The notes beneath the pieces are model-generated. The model was not told the DNA's origin and ran no database searches. It saw only the letters and a list, made by a program, of their open reading frames with translations. Source: Serratia nematodiphila DZ0503SBS1 (lineage in GTDB: Bacteria; Pseudomonadota; Gammaproteobacteria; Enterobacterales; Enterobacteriaceae). Taken from it: a stretch of DNA of 64,000 nt. The stretch lies in NCBI RefSeq assembly GCF_000738675.1, contig NZ_JPUX01000001.1, positions 1,116,001 to 1,180,000 of the forward strand, in the 5' to 3' direction. Both the position numbers and the translations under genes were made by a program. Every line of letters starts with the position of its first letter. The first letter of the stretch is position 1. Below, one piece after another: positions 18,047 through 25,732 of this stretch.

Positions 18047-18838
18047 ATGATAACCAATCTGATCTCGGGTCTGCTGGCGCCCTGTTTTGCCCTCTATGCC
18101 TGCGCCAAATCGCGGCGCTACTGGCGGCAATGCCGGCGCTTGTATACCTTCCAGCCGATTTATCGCACCAGCGGCGCGCTGTTGGCGGTGGAACTGCTGA
18201 CGGCGGTATATCACCCGAATGAGCCGGACAAGCGGCAATCCCCGGAACACTATTTTGCCTCGCTCGGCGTCGCCCAGCGTTTGCGGGTGGTTCAGGAACA
18301 GCTGGCGCTGTTGCAGCGCTGGCAGGCGTTGTTCACCCGCCATGCGGTGATGGTGTCGGTCAATATCGACGGCATCGCGCTGCAAGCATTACAGCGTCAT
18401 AGCGCCTTGCAACGGCAGATCGCCGAGATGCCCTATCTGCGCTTCGAGCTGGTGGAGCACGCCGCAACGGCATCAAGCCGCCCGCTGCAGCAGATTGTCG
18501 GCGGCGAGCGGCTGTGGCTGGACGATTTCGGCAGCGGGCTGGCCAACTTCTCCGCCGTCGGCGCCTGGCGCTATCAATACATCAAGGTGGCGCGCGAATT
18601 GTTCACCTTGCTCAAACAGTCGGAAGAGGGCGTCCAGCTGCTCGGCACCCTGATCAAAATGATGAACCAGCACAGCGACGGGGTGATCGTCGAAGGCGTG
18701 GAAACCGAGCAGGAGTGGCGGCTGGTGCAGCGCTCCGGCGCGTTGGCCGCCCAGGGCTACTACCTTTCCCGTCCGGCGTGCTTTGAAACGCTGCACAGCG
18801 TGCCGACGCTGTTCGCCGCGCCCGGCGCGCCGGCGTGA
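18047..18838 (+). CDS. pdeH: EAL-domain c-di-GMP phosphodiesterase PdeH (YhjH)
   Basis: Hydrolyses c-di-GMP; E. coli PdeH keeps global c-di-GMP low during flagellar motility. It is 263 residues from the ATG at 18047 (MITNLISGLLAPCF), which lines up with the E. coli start MIRQVIQRIS up to the shared YT-QPIY segment. The EAL signature appears as ELL (AVELLTAVYHP). Catalytic and metal residues are visible in VNIDG, RFELVEH, LWLDDFGSGLANF and VIVEGVET. An in-frame GTG at 17933 would add 38 residues but lacks homology. The synteny kdgK-pdeH-yhjG is as in E. coli. It shares its upstream region with kdgK. Confidence 0.9.
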   Translation: MITNLISGLLAPCFALYACAKSRRYWRQCRRLYTFQPIYRTSGALLAVELLTAVYHPNEPDKRQSPEHYFASLGVAQRLRVVQEQLALLQRWQALFTRHAVMVSVNIDGIALQALQRHSALQRQIAEMPYLRFELVEHAATASSRPLQQIVGGERLWLDDFGSGLANFSAVGAWRYQYIKVARELFTLLKQSEEGVQLLGTLIKMMNQHSDGVIVEGVETEQEWRLVQRSGALAAQGYYLSRPACFETLHSVPTLFAAPGAPA

Positions 18839-18929
18839 ACTCCGGCCTATCCTCAGCTAGGCTTAAACGGGGCTGCTAACTCCTTTTCCTTTCATTCGGC
18901 AGCCCGATTTATGCGCTGAGGGAGCCGCT

Positions 18930-20969
18930 ATGACAAGAACAGGAAAGGTTTTCCGCTGGCTGGGCGGCATTGTGCTGCTGCTGATCGTCGCGCTGGCGAT
19001 CTTCATCGCGACCTTCGACTGGAATCGACTCAAGCCCGCCATCAACGACAAAGTGTCGGCCGAACTGCGGCGACCGTTTGCCATTCGCGGCGATCTGGGC
19101 GTCGACTGGTCGCGCAATCCGGATGAGGGCGGTTGGCGCGCCTGGGTGCCCTGGCCGCATATTCACGCCGAAGACGTGTGGCTGGGTAATCCGAAAAACA
19201 TGCCCGGCGACAGCATGGTGACGCTGCAGCGCGTCGACGCCAGCATCGCGCCGCTGGCGCTGCTGGGTAAAGAGCTGCTGATCCCGCGCATCTGGCTCAA
19301 GCGGCCGAATGCGTCGTTGCAACGTCTGGCCAACGGCGATAACAACTGGACGTTTGACCTGGCCGCCGACCAGGATCCCAAGCAGCCGCCTTCCGACTGG
19401 TCGTTCACCGTTCACGACATCGTGTTCGACAAGGGGCAGATCGCCTTTAAAGACGCCACGCTGAAGGCGGATTTTCGCGCCGTCATCGATCCGCTCGGCA
19501 AACCGTTGCCGTTCAGTGAAGTGACCGGCAAACAGGGCGGCGACAAGGCCGCCACCCCCGATTACGTTTTCGGCTGGCAGGTGAAAGGCAAATATAACGG
19601 CGAGCCGTTGAGCGGCAGCGGCAAGATTGGCGGCATGCTGTCGCTGCAGAGCGCCGATTTGCCCTTCCCGCTGCAGGCCGACGTGCGCTCCGGCAGCACC
19701 CGGGTGGTGGTCGCGGGCACCTTGTCCGATCCGCTGAACCTCGGCGGCCTGGACGTGCAGTTGAAGTTTTCCGGTGAAAGCCTGAGCAACCTCTATGGCC
19801 TGACCGGCGTGTTGTTGCCGAATACCCCGCCGTATGCGACCGATGGCCATCTGACCGCCCGACTGCATCAGCCGGGCGGCGCGGTGTTTGAATACCAGAA
19901 ATTCGACGGAAAAATCGGCGATAGCGACATTCACGGCAGCTTGAAGTACGTTGCCGGTAAACCGCGGCCCACGCTGAGCGGCGCGGTGAACTCCCGGCAG
20001 CTGAGGTTGGCGGATCTGGCGCCGCTGATCGGCGCGGACTCCAACGCCGCCAAAGCCGGGCGCGGCGAAAAGAGCCGTCAGCCGGCGGATAAGGTGCTGC
20101 CGGTCGAACAGTTCGATACGCAAAGCTGGAGCAAGATGGATGCGGACGTGAAGTTTGCCGCCGCGCGCATTGAACGCGGCAGCGATTTGCCGCTGAGCGA
20201 TCTGGCCACGCACCTGAAGCTGAACAATGGCGAACTGCGCCTGGATCCGCTGCGCTTCGGCATGGCGGGCGGCAGCCTGAACGCTGTCGTGCGCCTCGAC
20301 GGCGGCAAAAAACCGATGCGCGGGCAGGTGGATATGCATGCACGCAAACTTCAGCTTAAACAGCTGTTGCCGAACGTGGAGGCGATGAAGCGCAGCCTCG
20401 GGCAGATGAATGGCGACGCCAGGCTGACGGGCAGCGGCAATTCGGTGGCCGAACTGCTGGCGACCAGCAATGGCGACCTGCGCCTGCTGATCAATAACGG
20501 GGTGATCAGCCGTAGCCTGATGGAGATCCTCGGTCTGAACGTCGGTAACTATCTGGTGGCGCAGCTGTTCGGTGACGACGTGGTGGGCATCAACTGCGCG
20601 GCGGCGGACGTCGGCATCCGCAGCGGCGTCGCCGCGCCGCGACTGTTTGTGTTCGACACCGAAAACGCGGTGATCAACATCACCGGCAACACCAACCTCG
20701 CCACCGAACGGCTGGATTTGTCCATCGATCCGGAAAGCAAGGGCATGCGCGTGCTGACCCTGCGATCGCCGCTGTACGTGAAAGGCACCTTCAAGCACCC
20801 GGACGCCGGGGTCAAAGCCGGGCCGCTGATCGCGCGCGGCGCGGCGGCGGTGGCGTTAGGGGCGGTGCTGACGCCGGCGGCGGCGCTGCTGGCACTGGTC
20901 TCGCCCAGTGAAGGCGGCGAGGAGAACCCGTGCGGGCAGATCCTGCGGGAGATGAAAGGCAAAAAATAA
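18930..20969 (+). CDS. yhjG: AsmA-family envelope protein YhjG
   Basis: A 679-residue AsmA-like protein with one N-terminal inner-membrane anchor (about 10-30, WLGGIVLLLIVALAIFIATF) and a long periplasmic part. Family segments include RPFAIRGDLGVDWS, the AsmA core around RIWLKRPNASLQRL, and the C-terminal AsmA_2 region (LTGSGNSVAELLATSNGDLR). AsmA-like proteins such as TamB, YhdP and YicH are bridge-like proteins implicated in phospholipid movement to the outer membrane; YhjG itself is little studied. It follows pdeH as in E. coli and abuts the convergent cdh. Confidence 0.92.
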   Translation: MTRTGKVFRWLGGIVLLLIVALAIFIATFDWNRLKPAINDKVSAELRRPFAIRGDLGVDWSRNPDEGGWRAWVPWPHIHAEDVWLGNPKNMPGDSMVTLQRVDASIAPLALLGKELLIPRIWLKRPNASLQRLANGDNNWTFDLAADQDPKQPPSDWSFTVHDIVFDKGQIAFKDATLKADFRAVIDPLGKPLPFSEVTGKQGGDKAATPDYVFGWQVKGKYNGEPLSGSGKIGGMLSLQSADLPFPLQADVRSGSTRVVVAGTLSDPLNLGGLDVQLKFSGESLSNLYGLTGVLLPNTPPYATDGHLTARLHQPGGAVFEYQKFDGKIGDSDIHGSLKYVAGKPRPTLSGAVNSRQLRLADLAPLIGADSNAAKAGRGEKSRQPADKVLPVEQFDTQSWSKMDADVKFAAARIERGSDLPLSDLATHLKLNNGELRLDPLRFGMAGGSLNAVVRLDGGKKPMRGQVDMHARKLQLKQLLPNVEAMKRSLGQMNGDARLTGSGNSVAELLATSNGDLRLLINNGVISRSLMEILGLNVGNYLVAQLFGDDVVGINCAAADVGIRSGVAAPRLFVFDTENAVINITGNTNLATERLDLSIDPESKGMRVLTLRSPLYVKGTFKHPDAGVKAGPLIARGAAAVALGAVLTPAAALLALVSPSEGGEENPCGQILREMKGKK

Positions 20970-21737
20970 TCAGGCGCGCGGCGGCGGCGTGAGCAGCCGG
21001 CAGTCGTGATCCTGGATCTCTTCCGCCGAGGCCAGGGTGAACGGCAGCAGGCTGCGCTCGGTTGCCAGCAGCAGGAAATCGCCGTCCGGCAGCGCGGTCA
21101 TCGCCAGGCCGAAGCTGCCCATGCGCCCGTCGGCGCGCGGCAGGCCGGAGGCCAGCAGGCGGAAGGCGCCCTGTTGTTCCAGTTCAGCGGCGGTCACCCG
21201 CCGCCCCAGATAGTCATGCCCCAACAGGCCGCCGGGCAGCGGTTGCCATTGCTTGATGAAATGGGGGCCGATTTGCGCCAGCCGCTGTTTTACCGCCGGC
21301 AGCAGGCAGGAGATATGAATGTGCAGCTGGTTTTGCGTGCGGCCATATTCCGAATTGATCGCCAGGGAAATATCGCCGTCGTCGATCGGTTTGCCATAGC
21401 GTTCCGCCATCACGTGGCGCGCGCGCCAGGCCTGGGCGAAGAAATTCGGCGTGGCGGCGTCCAGCACCGCCGGGCTTTCGATACCGGTGATTTTGGCGCT
21501 GGGCATCAGCAGGTATTGCAGCGGTCCGTTGCGATCTTTAAACACCACGAAACCGGCCTGCACATCCACCTGCGCGCAGGGCGCCGGGTTGTCGTGCGCC
21601 TGCTGATTGGGCAGACATTGCTGGCTGACGATGCGCCACAGCGCATCGGGATGGTCGGGTTTCAACCCGTAAAAGAGCGCGATGGCGATAGCCGCCAGCA
21701 GCGCCACGCAGACAAATACCCCACGACGCAGAGACAT
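20970..21737 (-). CDS. cdh: CDP-diacylglycerol pyrophosphatase
   Basis: Membrane-anchored HIT-like hydrolase that converts CDP-diacylglycerol to phosphatidic acid and CMP. It is 255 residues: an N-terminal signal anchor (about 7-24, VFVCVALLAAIAIALFYGL), then the family sequence LWRIVSQQCLPNQ, INSEYGRTQNQLHIHISCL (the catalytic His pair) and a C-terminal GSFGLAMTALPDGDFLLL. The stop codon directly abuts the yhjG stop on the opposite strand. In E. coli cdh lies elsewhere, next to tpiA, so its place among the yhj genes is a rearrangement. Confidence 0.93.
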   Translation of the reverse strand: MSLRRGVFVCVALLAAIAIALFYGLKPDHPDALWRIVSQQCLPNQQAHDNPAPCAQVDVQAGFVVFKDRNGPLQYLLMPSAKITGIESPAVLDAATPNFFAQAWRARHVMAERYGKPIDDGDISLAINSEYGRTQNQLHIHISCLLPAVKQRLAQIGPHFIKQWQPLPGGLLGHDYLGRRVTAAELEQQGAFRLLASGLPRADGRMGSFGLAMTALPDGDFLLLATERSLLPFTLASAEEIQDHDCRLLTPPPRA

Positions 21738-21807
21738 CGGCCGATCCTGTTACCGAGAGAAACATTCAGCATAGCCCGGTTTTATGACAGGAAACGAACA
21801 CCGCGTG

Positions 21808-21831
21808 CGGCCCCCCGCAGTGAGGGGGCCG
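21808..21831 (-). terminator. Hairpin after yhjE
   Basis: CGGCCCCC-8 nt-GGGGGCCG just beyond the yhjE stop, in the gap before cdh. There is no T-run, so termination would be imperfect. Confidence 0.5.
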
Positions 21832-21838
21832 TAGGGGA

Positions 21839-23161
21839 TCACAGCGACTGATGGCGGGTTTCTTTCATCAGCAGCAGGGCCAGCAGCGTCAGCCCGGCCA
21901 TCGCCGCCAGGTACATGCCGACGTAGAATAGCCCGTAGTGGGCCGCCAGCCAGGTGGCGATATAAGGCGCCACGGACGCGCCGAGGATCGACGCGACGTT
22001 GTAGGAGAACGAGGCGCCGGTATAGCGAACTTCGGTAGGGAACAGCTCCGGCAGCAGCGCGCCCATCGGGCCAAAGGTCAGCCCCATGATGCTCAGGCCG
22101 CACAGCAGGAAGCCCATAACCAGCGCCTGGTTGCCGGAACCCAGCAGGGTCGGGAACAGGAACGCGAAGCCGATCATCAGCAGGGTAATGGCGATCATGG
22201 TCTTGCGGCGGCCGAACGCGTCCGCCAGCAGACCGGCGATCGGCACCATCACGCCGAAACCGATCACCGCCACCATCAGCATCCACAGGAAGCTGTTGCG
22301 GGAGTAACCGAGCCCGAGCGGCTGCGGCGCGGTGCCGTAGGTCATCGAATATACCGTCATCAGATAAAACAGCGTGTAGGTCGCCAGCATGATGAAGGTG
22401 CCGAGGATGGTGGCTTTCAGATGCTTGCTCAGCAGCGTGCCGAGCGGCACTTTTACCTGTTTGCCGGCCTTGGCCACTTTGGCGAACACCGGCGTTTCAT
22501 GCAGTGATACCCGCACGTACAGGCCAATCAGCACCAATGCGGCGGAGAGGATGAACGGCACGCGCCAGCCCCATTCCATAAATTGCTGGTCGCTCAGCAG
22601 CCATGAGAGCAGCAGGAAGGTGCCGTTGGCGAAGAAGAAACCGATAGGCGCCCCCAACTGGGGGAAAGAGCCGTACAGCGCGCGCTTTTTGGCCGGCGCG
22701 TTCTCCGTCGCCAGCAAGGCGGCGCCGCCCCATTCGCCGCCCAGCCCCAGCCCCTGCCCAAAGCGCGCCAGCGCCAGCAGGATAGGGGCAAAGATGCCGA
22801 TGGTTTCATAGCTCGGCAGCAGGCCGATCAGCACGGTGGAAATCCCCATGGTCAGCAGCGAGGCGACCAGCGTCACCTTGCGCCCGACGCGATCGCCGAA
22901 GTGGCCGAACAGCGCAGAGCCGATAGGGCGCGCGACAAAGGCGACGGCGAAGGTGGCCAGCGACTGCAGCGTCGCGGTGGTCGGGTCGCCCTGCGGGAAG
23001 AAGATGTGCGGGAACACGATCACCGCGGCGGTGGCGTAGATGTAAAAGTCGAAGAACTCGATGGCGGTGCCGACCAGCGAGGCGACGATGACTTTCCCGC
23101 GAGAATTCACCGGTGTGGACGCGTCGTCGGCGTCGAGTGGGGGTGCGATGGTGGCTTGCAT
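21839..23161 (-). CDS. yhjE: MFS metabolite:H+ symporter YhjE
   Basis: A 440-residue inner-membrane permease of the metabolite:H+ symporter (MHS) branch, very similar to E. coli YhjE from end to end (for example VGTAIEFFDFYIYATAAVIV near the start and a C-terminal KETRHQSL). About 12 TM segments. The MFS signature FGHFGDRVGRK is in the first half and LLADAFGRRK in the second. Relatives carry proline/betaine, shikimate or 2-oxoglutarate; the substrate of YhjE is not established. It is monocistronic, with yhjD upstream on the same strand 327 bp away. Confidence 0.93.
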   Translation of the reverse strand: MQATIAPPLDADDASTPVNSRGKVIVASLVGTAIEFFDFYIYATAAVIVFPHIFFPQGDPTTATLQSLATFAVAFVARPIGSALFGHFGDRVGRKVTLVASLLTMGISTVLIGLLPSYETIGIFAPILLALARFGQGLGLGGEWGGAALLATENAPAKKRALYGSFPQLGAPIGFFFANGTFLLLSWLLSDQQFMEWGWRVPFILSAALVLIGLYVRVSLHETPVFAKVAKAGKQVKVPLGTLLSKHLKATILGTFIMLATYTLFYLMTVYSMTYGTAPQPLGLGYSRNSFLWMLMVAVIGFGVMVPIAGLLADAFGRRKTMIAITLLMIGFAFLFPTLLGSGNQALVMGFLLCGLSIMGLTFGPMGALLPELFPTEVRYTGASFSYNVASILGASVAPYIATWLAAHYGLFYVGMYLAAMAGLTLLALLLMKETRHQSL

Positions 23162-23488
23162 ATCTATTTCTTATTGTTGGGGGGTAAAAATCCATCTTAG
23201 TGACAGCATTCCGCCTTTTCAACGCGGGAACTCTGGGCAGCGCCGCCGCTAACCGGTTAAAAAGACTAATGTTTTACCTGGCTTCTTTTCTGTAGCGTTA
23301 AACGTTGAGAAATGGGGTTCATGCAGAGGGAATGGCTGTAAAAACGGGAAAGAAAAGTGATTGGGTAGTTTGTTATGCTGGTTTTTCGAATACCATGCCG
23401 CATGATTTAGAGGGATTGACTGGTTTTATGTTTATTAACCAGAGGAAAGTGCCGGCGCGTGCGATAACACCGGCACGATTGCATGGCT
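23162..23488. other. yhjD-yhjE intergenic region
   Basis: About 330 bp with a hairpin at 23449-23476 (GTGCCGG, 14-nt loop, CCGGCAC) just beyond the yhjD stop, followed on the minus strand by TTTCC; this is a likely weak yhjD terminator. The rest should contain the yhjE promoter. A plus-strand ORF crosses it but overlaps yhjD and looks spurious. Confidence 0.5.
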
Positions 23489-24508
23489 TCAGCGTGTCGG
23501 CGGCTCGCGTTCAGGCAAGGCTTTGTCGCCTTGGTAGTCGGCCGTTGCGATCCAGGCGGCGCAAAACAGCGTCAGGCGGGCGAAGAAGTAGAAGAACGCC
23601 ATCAGCCCGATCACCGAGCCGAAGGCCGCGCCGGAAGGCGATTTCGCCACCTGCGGCAGCGTCATCGTCATCACGAACTTGATCACCTCAAAGCCGATAG
23701 CCGCAAGCAAGGTGCCGCGCAGCAGCGCTTTTTTCTTCGGTTTGTGGCGCGGCAGCATCCAGAAAATCCACAGGAACAGCAGATAGTTGGCGAAAATCGA
23801 GATCGACAGTGCGATCGTCGTCAGCGCCGGCCGCAGCCATTCGATGCCGTCCAGCCCCAGCGCGTTGACGATCGCCGCCTGCGCCGACCCGGCGACCGAG
23901 GTCAGCGACAGCGTGATAATCAGCGCGACCACCAGGCCGGTCAGCGAGATGAAATCGCGGGTGTACTTGAAATAGATTTTCTCCTGATCCTGCGGATTGC
24001 GCTCCCAGACGTCACGTGACTGCGCGCGGATCGCTTCGCGCAGGTTGCCCATCCAACTGATGCCGGAATAGAGCGCCAGCGCCAGGCCGGTCAACCCCAC
24101 GGTGGTGCGCTGCTGAATGGCGGTATTGACGGTGTTCTTCAGCGTGCTGGCCAGCGTCGGATCGCTGATGCTGCCGACGATCCGGTTGATCAAGCGGGCC
24201 AGCAGATCCGGGTTGGAAGCCAGCACGAAACCGGCGGCGGCGAACGACACCATCAGGATCGGGATCAGCGAGAGGAATGAAAAGTAGGTGATGGCGGCGC
24301 CGAACTGGCTGCCCAGCCGATCGTTAAAACGTTCGGCGGCGCGCAGCAGGTGCGCCACGCTCGGCCAGGCTTTGATGCGTTCAATCAGACGTGAAAAACC
24401 GCTGATGCGGCGGTCGAGCGTCTCATGGCCGGTCTTGATGGCGATAAGCGGCTTCGGTGGCGTGTCTTGTGCGGGCTCGCGGCGTTCCTGGTCTGGTCCT
24501 GTAGGCAT
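23489..24508 (-). CDS. yhjD: YihY/UPF0761 membrane protein YhjD
   Basis: A 339-residue inner-membrane protein with a hydrophilic N-terminus (1-70) and about six TM segments, colinear with E. coli YhjD (337 aa): RFNDRLGSQFGAAITYFSFL and LREAIRAQSRDVWERNPQDQ are near-identical. YhjD was implicated in lipid A precursor (lipid IVA) export because certain yhjD mutations suppress the lethality of Kdo loss. The biochemical role is not settled. It is next to yhjE as in E. coli. Confidence 0.93.
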   Translation of the reverse strand: MPTGPDQERREPAQDTPPKPLIAIKTGHETLDRRISGFSRLIERIKAWPSVAHLLRAAERFNDRLGSQFGAAITYFSFLSLIPILMVSFAAAGFVLASNPDLLARLINRIVGSISDPTLASTLKNTVNTAIQQRTTVGLTGLALALYSGISWMGNLREAIRAQSRDVWERNPQDQEKIYFKYTRDFISLTGLVVALIITLSLTSVAGSAQAAIVNALGLDGIEWLRPALTTIALSISIFANYLLFLWIFWMLPRHKPKKKALLRGTLLAAIGFEVIKFVMTMTLPQVAKSPSGAAFGSVIGLMAFFYFFARLTLFCAAWIATADYQGDKALPEREPPTR

Positions 24509-24849
24509 TACTTCACGATTTCCTTAACGTTAAACGGCATGTATCAGCGTTGATTATAGCCAAAGCCCTGCGGCGTTTTGAGCGCCGGGGCGGCAAACGG
24601 TCAATTTCCGAGCTTAACGCGTTAGCGCCCTGCATGAAATGCCGGGGATGGCGCGATAGGTAAAATTCCTATGGAAACCCCGTGGCGCCTCGGTTTTTTT
24701 CACTTCTCTACCTCCAATTTTTATCTGTTTCGTCGGCGAGAAAGCGTTTACTCATGATGTGGCGTCGCGCTTTACCGCTCGCCGCTCCGCTGCAGCCGTA
24801 GGGGCTGGAACGGTCTTATCCGTCATCAACAGAAAAACTGGAAGGTCTT
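24509..24849. other. Upstream region of rpfF (divergent from yhjD)
   Basis: About 340 bp between divergent yhjD and rpfF. It must hold both promoters. I see no strong palindrome and no ORF. Confidence 0.45.
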
Positions 24850-25716
24850 ATGAAATTGCTTAATCACCCCACCTGTCGTCCGTTTACCGAAGCGGGCAAT
24901 CTGTCGCAGATCTCCGCCTACTATGAAGAGGGGCGGCACATCATGTGGATGCTGCTGCGCGCTGCGCCACGCCCCTGCTTCAACCAGGCGTTGATTGAAG
25001 ACATCATGACGCTGGCGCAGGCGGCGAAGGAGTCTTCGCTGCGGTTCGACTTCTGGGTCACCGGCTCGCTGGTGCCGAACATGTTCAACGTCGGTGGCGA
25101 TCTGCAGTTCTTCGCCGAAGCGATCAAAAACCGCAAGCGCGAGGCGATGATGGCCTACGCGCGCGCCTGCATCGACTGCGTGCATGCGGCGGCGCGCGGT
25201 TTCGACACCGGCGCGGTCAGCATTGCGATGGTTGAAGGCAGCGCGCTGGGCGGCGGTTTTGAAGCGGCGCTGGCGCACCATTTCGTATTGGCGCAAAACA
25301 ATGCGCGCATGGGGTTCCCGGAGATTGCGTTCAACCTGTTTCCCGGCATGGGGGGTTACTCGCTGGTGGCGCGCAAGGCGGGCATGCGCTTGGCCGAGGA
25401 GCTGATTTGGGGCGGCGAGTCGCACACCGCAGAGTGGTTCGAGAGTCGCGGGCTGGTAGACCAGCTGTTTCAGCCCGGCGATGCTTACCTGGCGACGCGC
25501 ACCTTCATCGATACCATCCGGCCGAAGCTCAACGGCATGCGCGCCATGCTGCGGGCGCGTCAGCGCGTGTTGCAGCTGACGCGTTCCGAGCTGATGGACA
25601 TTACCGAAGATTGGGTGCACTCGGCCTTTACCATTGAGGAAAAAGACCGTGCCTACATCGAGCGGCTGGTGATGTTGCAGGATCGCCATACCCTGAACCT
25701 GCGTCGTGCCGGCTAA
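24850..25716 (+). CDS. rpfF: RpfF-type DSF synthase (crotonase fold)
   Basis: Crotonase-superfamily enzyme of the RpfF family, which makes cis-2-unsaturated fatty acid signals (diffusible signal factor) from acyl-ACP by combined dehydratase and thioesterase activity. It is 288 residues. Diagnostic segments are NVGGDLQFFAEAIK, EGSALGGGFEAALAHH and GFPEIAFNLFPGMGGYSL. The two catalytic glutamates are E138 (GGGFE) and E158 (GFPE), matching E141 and E161 of Xanthomonas RpfF. Ordinary enoyl-CoA hydratases lack the NxGGDL...FNLFPGMG combination. It is convergent with an rpfR-like receptor gene 16 nt away, the arrangement I recall from Burkholderia and Cronobacter. The ATG at 24850 follows GGAAGGTC. 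Confidence 0.88.
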   Translation: MKLLNHPTCRPFTEAGNLSQISAYYEEGRHIMWMLLRAAPRPCFNQALIEDIMTLAQAAKESSLRFDFWVTGSLVPNMFNVGGDLQFFAEAIKNRKREAMMAYARACIDCVHAAARGFDTGAVSIAMVEGSALGGGFEAALAHHFVLAQNNARMGFPEIAFNLFPGMGGYSLVARKAGMRLAEELIWGGESHTAEWFESRGLVDQLFQPGDAYLATRTFIDTIRPKLNGMRAMLRARQRVLQLTRSELMDITEDWVHSAFTIEEKDRAYIERLVMLQDRHTLNLRRAG

Positions 25717-25732
25717 CGTTAACGCGCCCGCC

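Noticed and set aside
24850..25716. Ordinary enoyl-CoA hydratase for fatty acid oxidation
   Set aside because: The NVGGDL and FNLFPGMG segments, the paired Glu residues and the rpfR neighbour fit RpfF much better.
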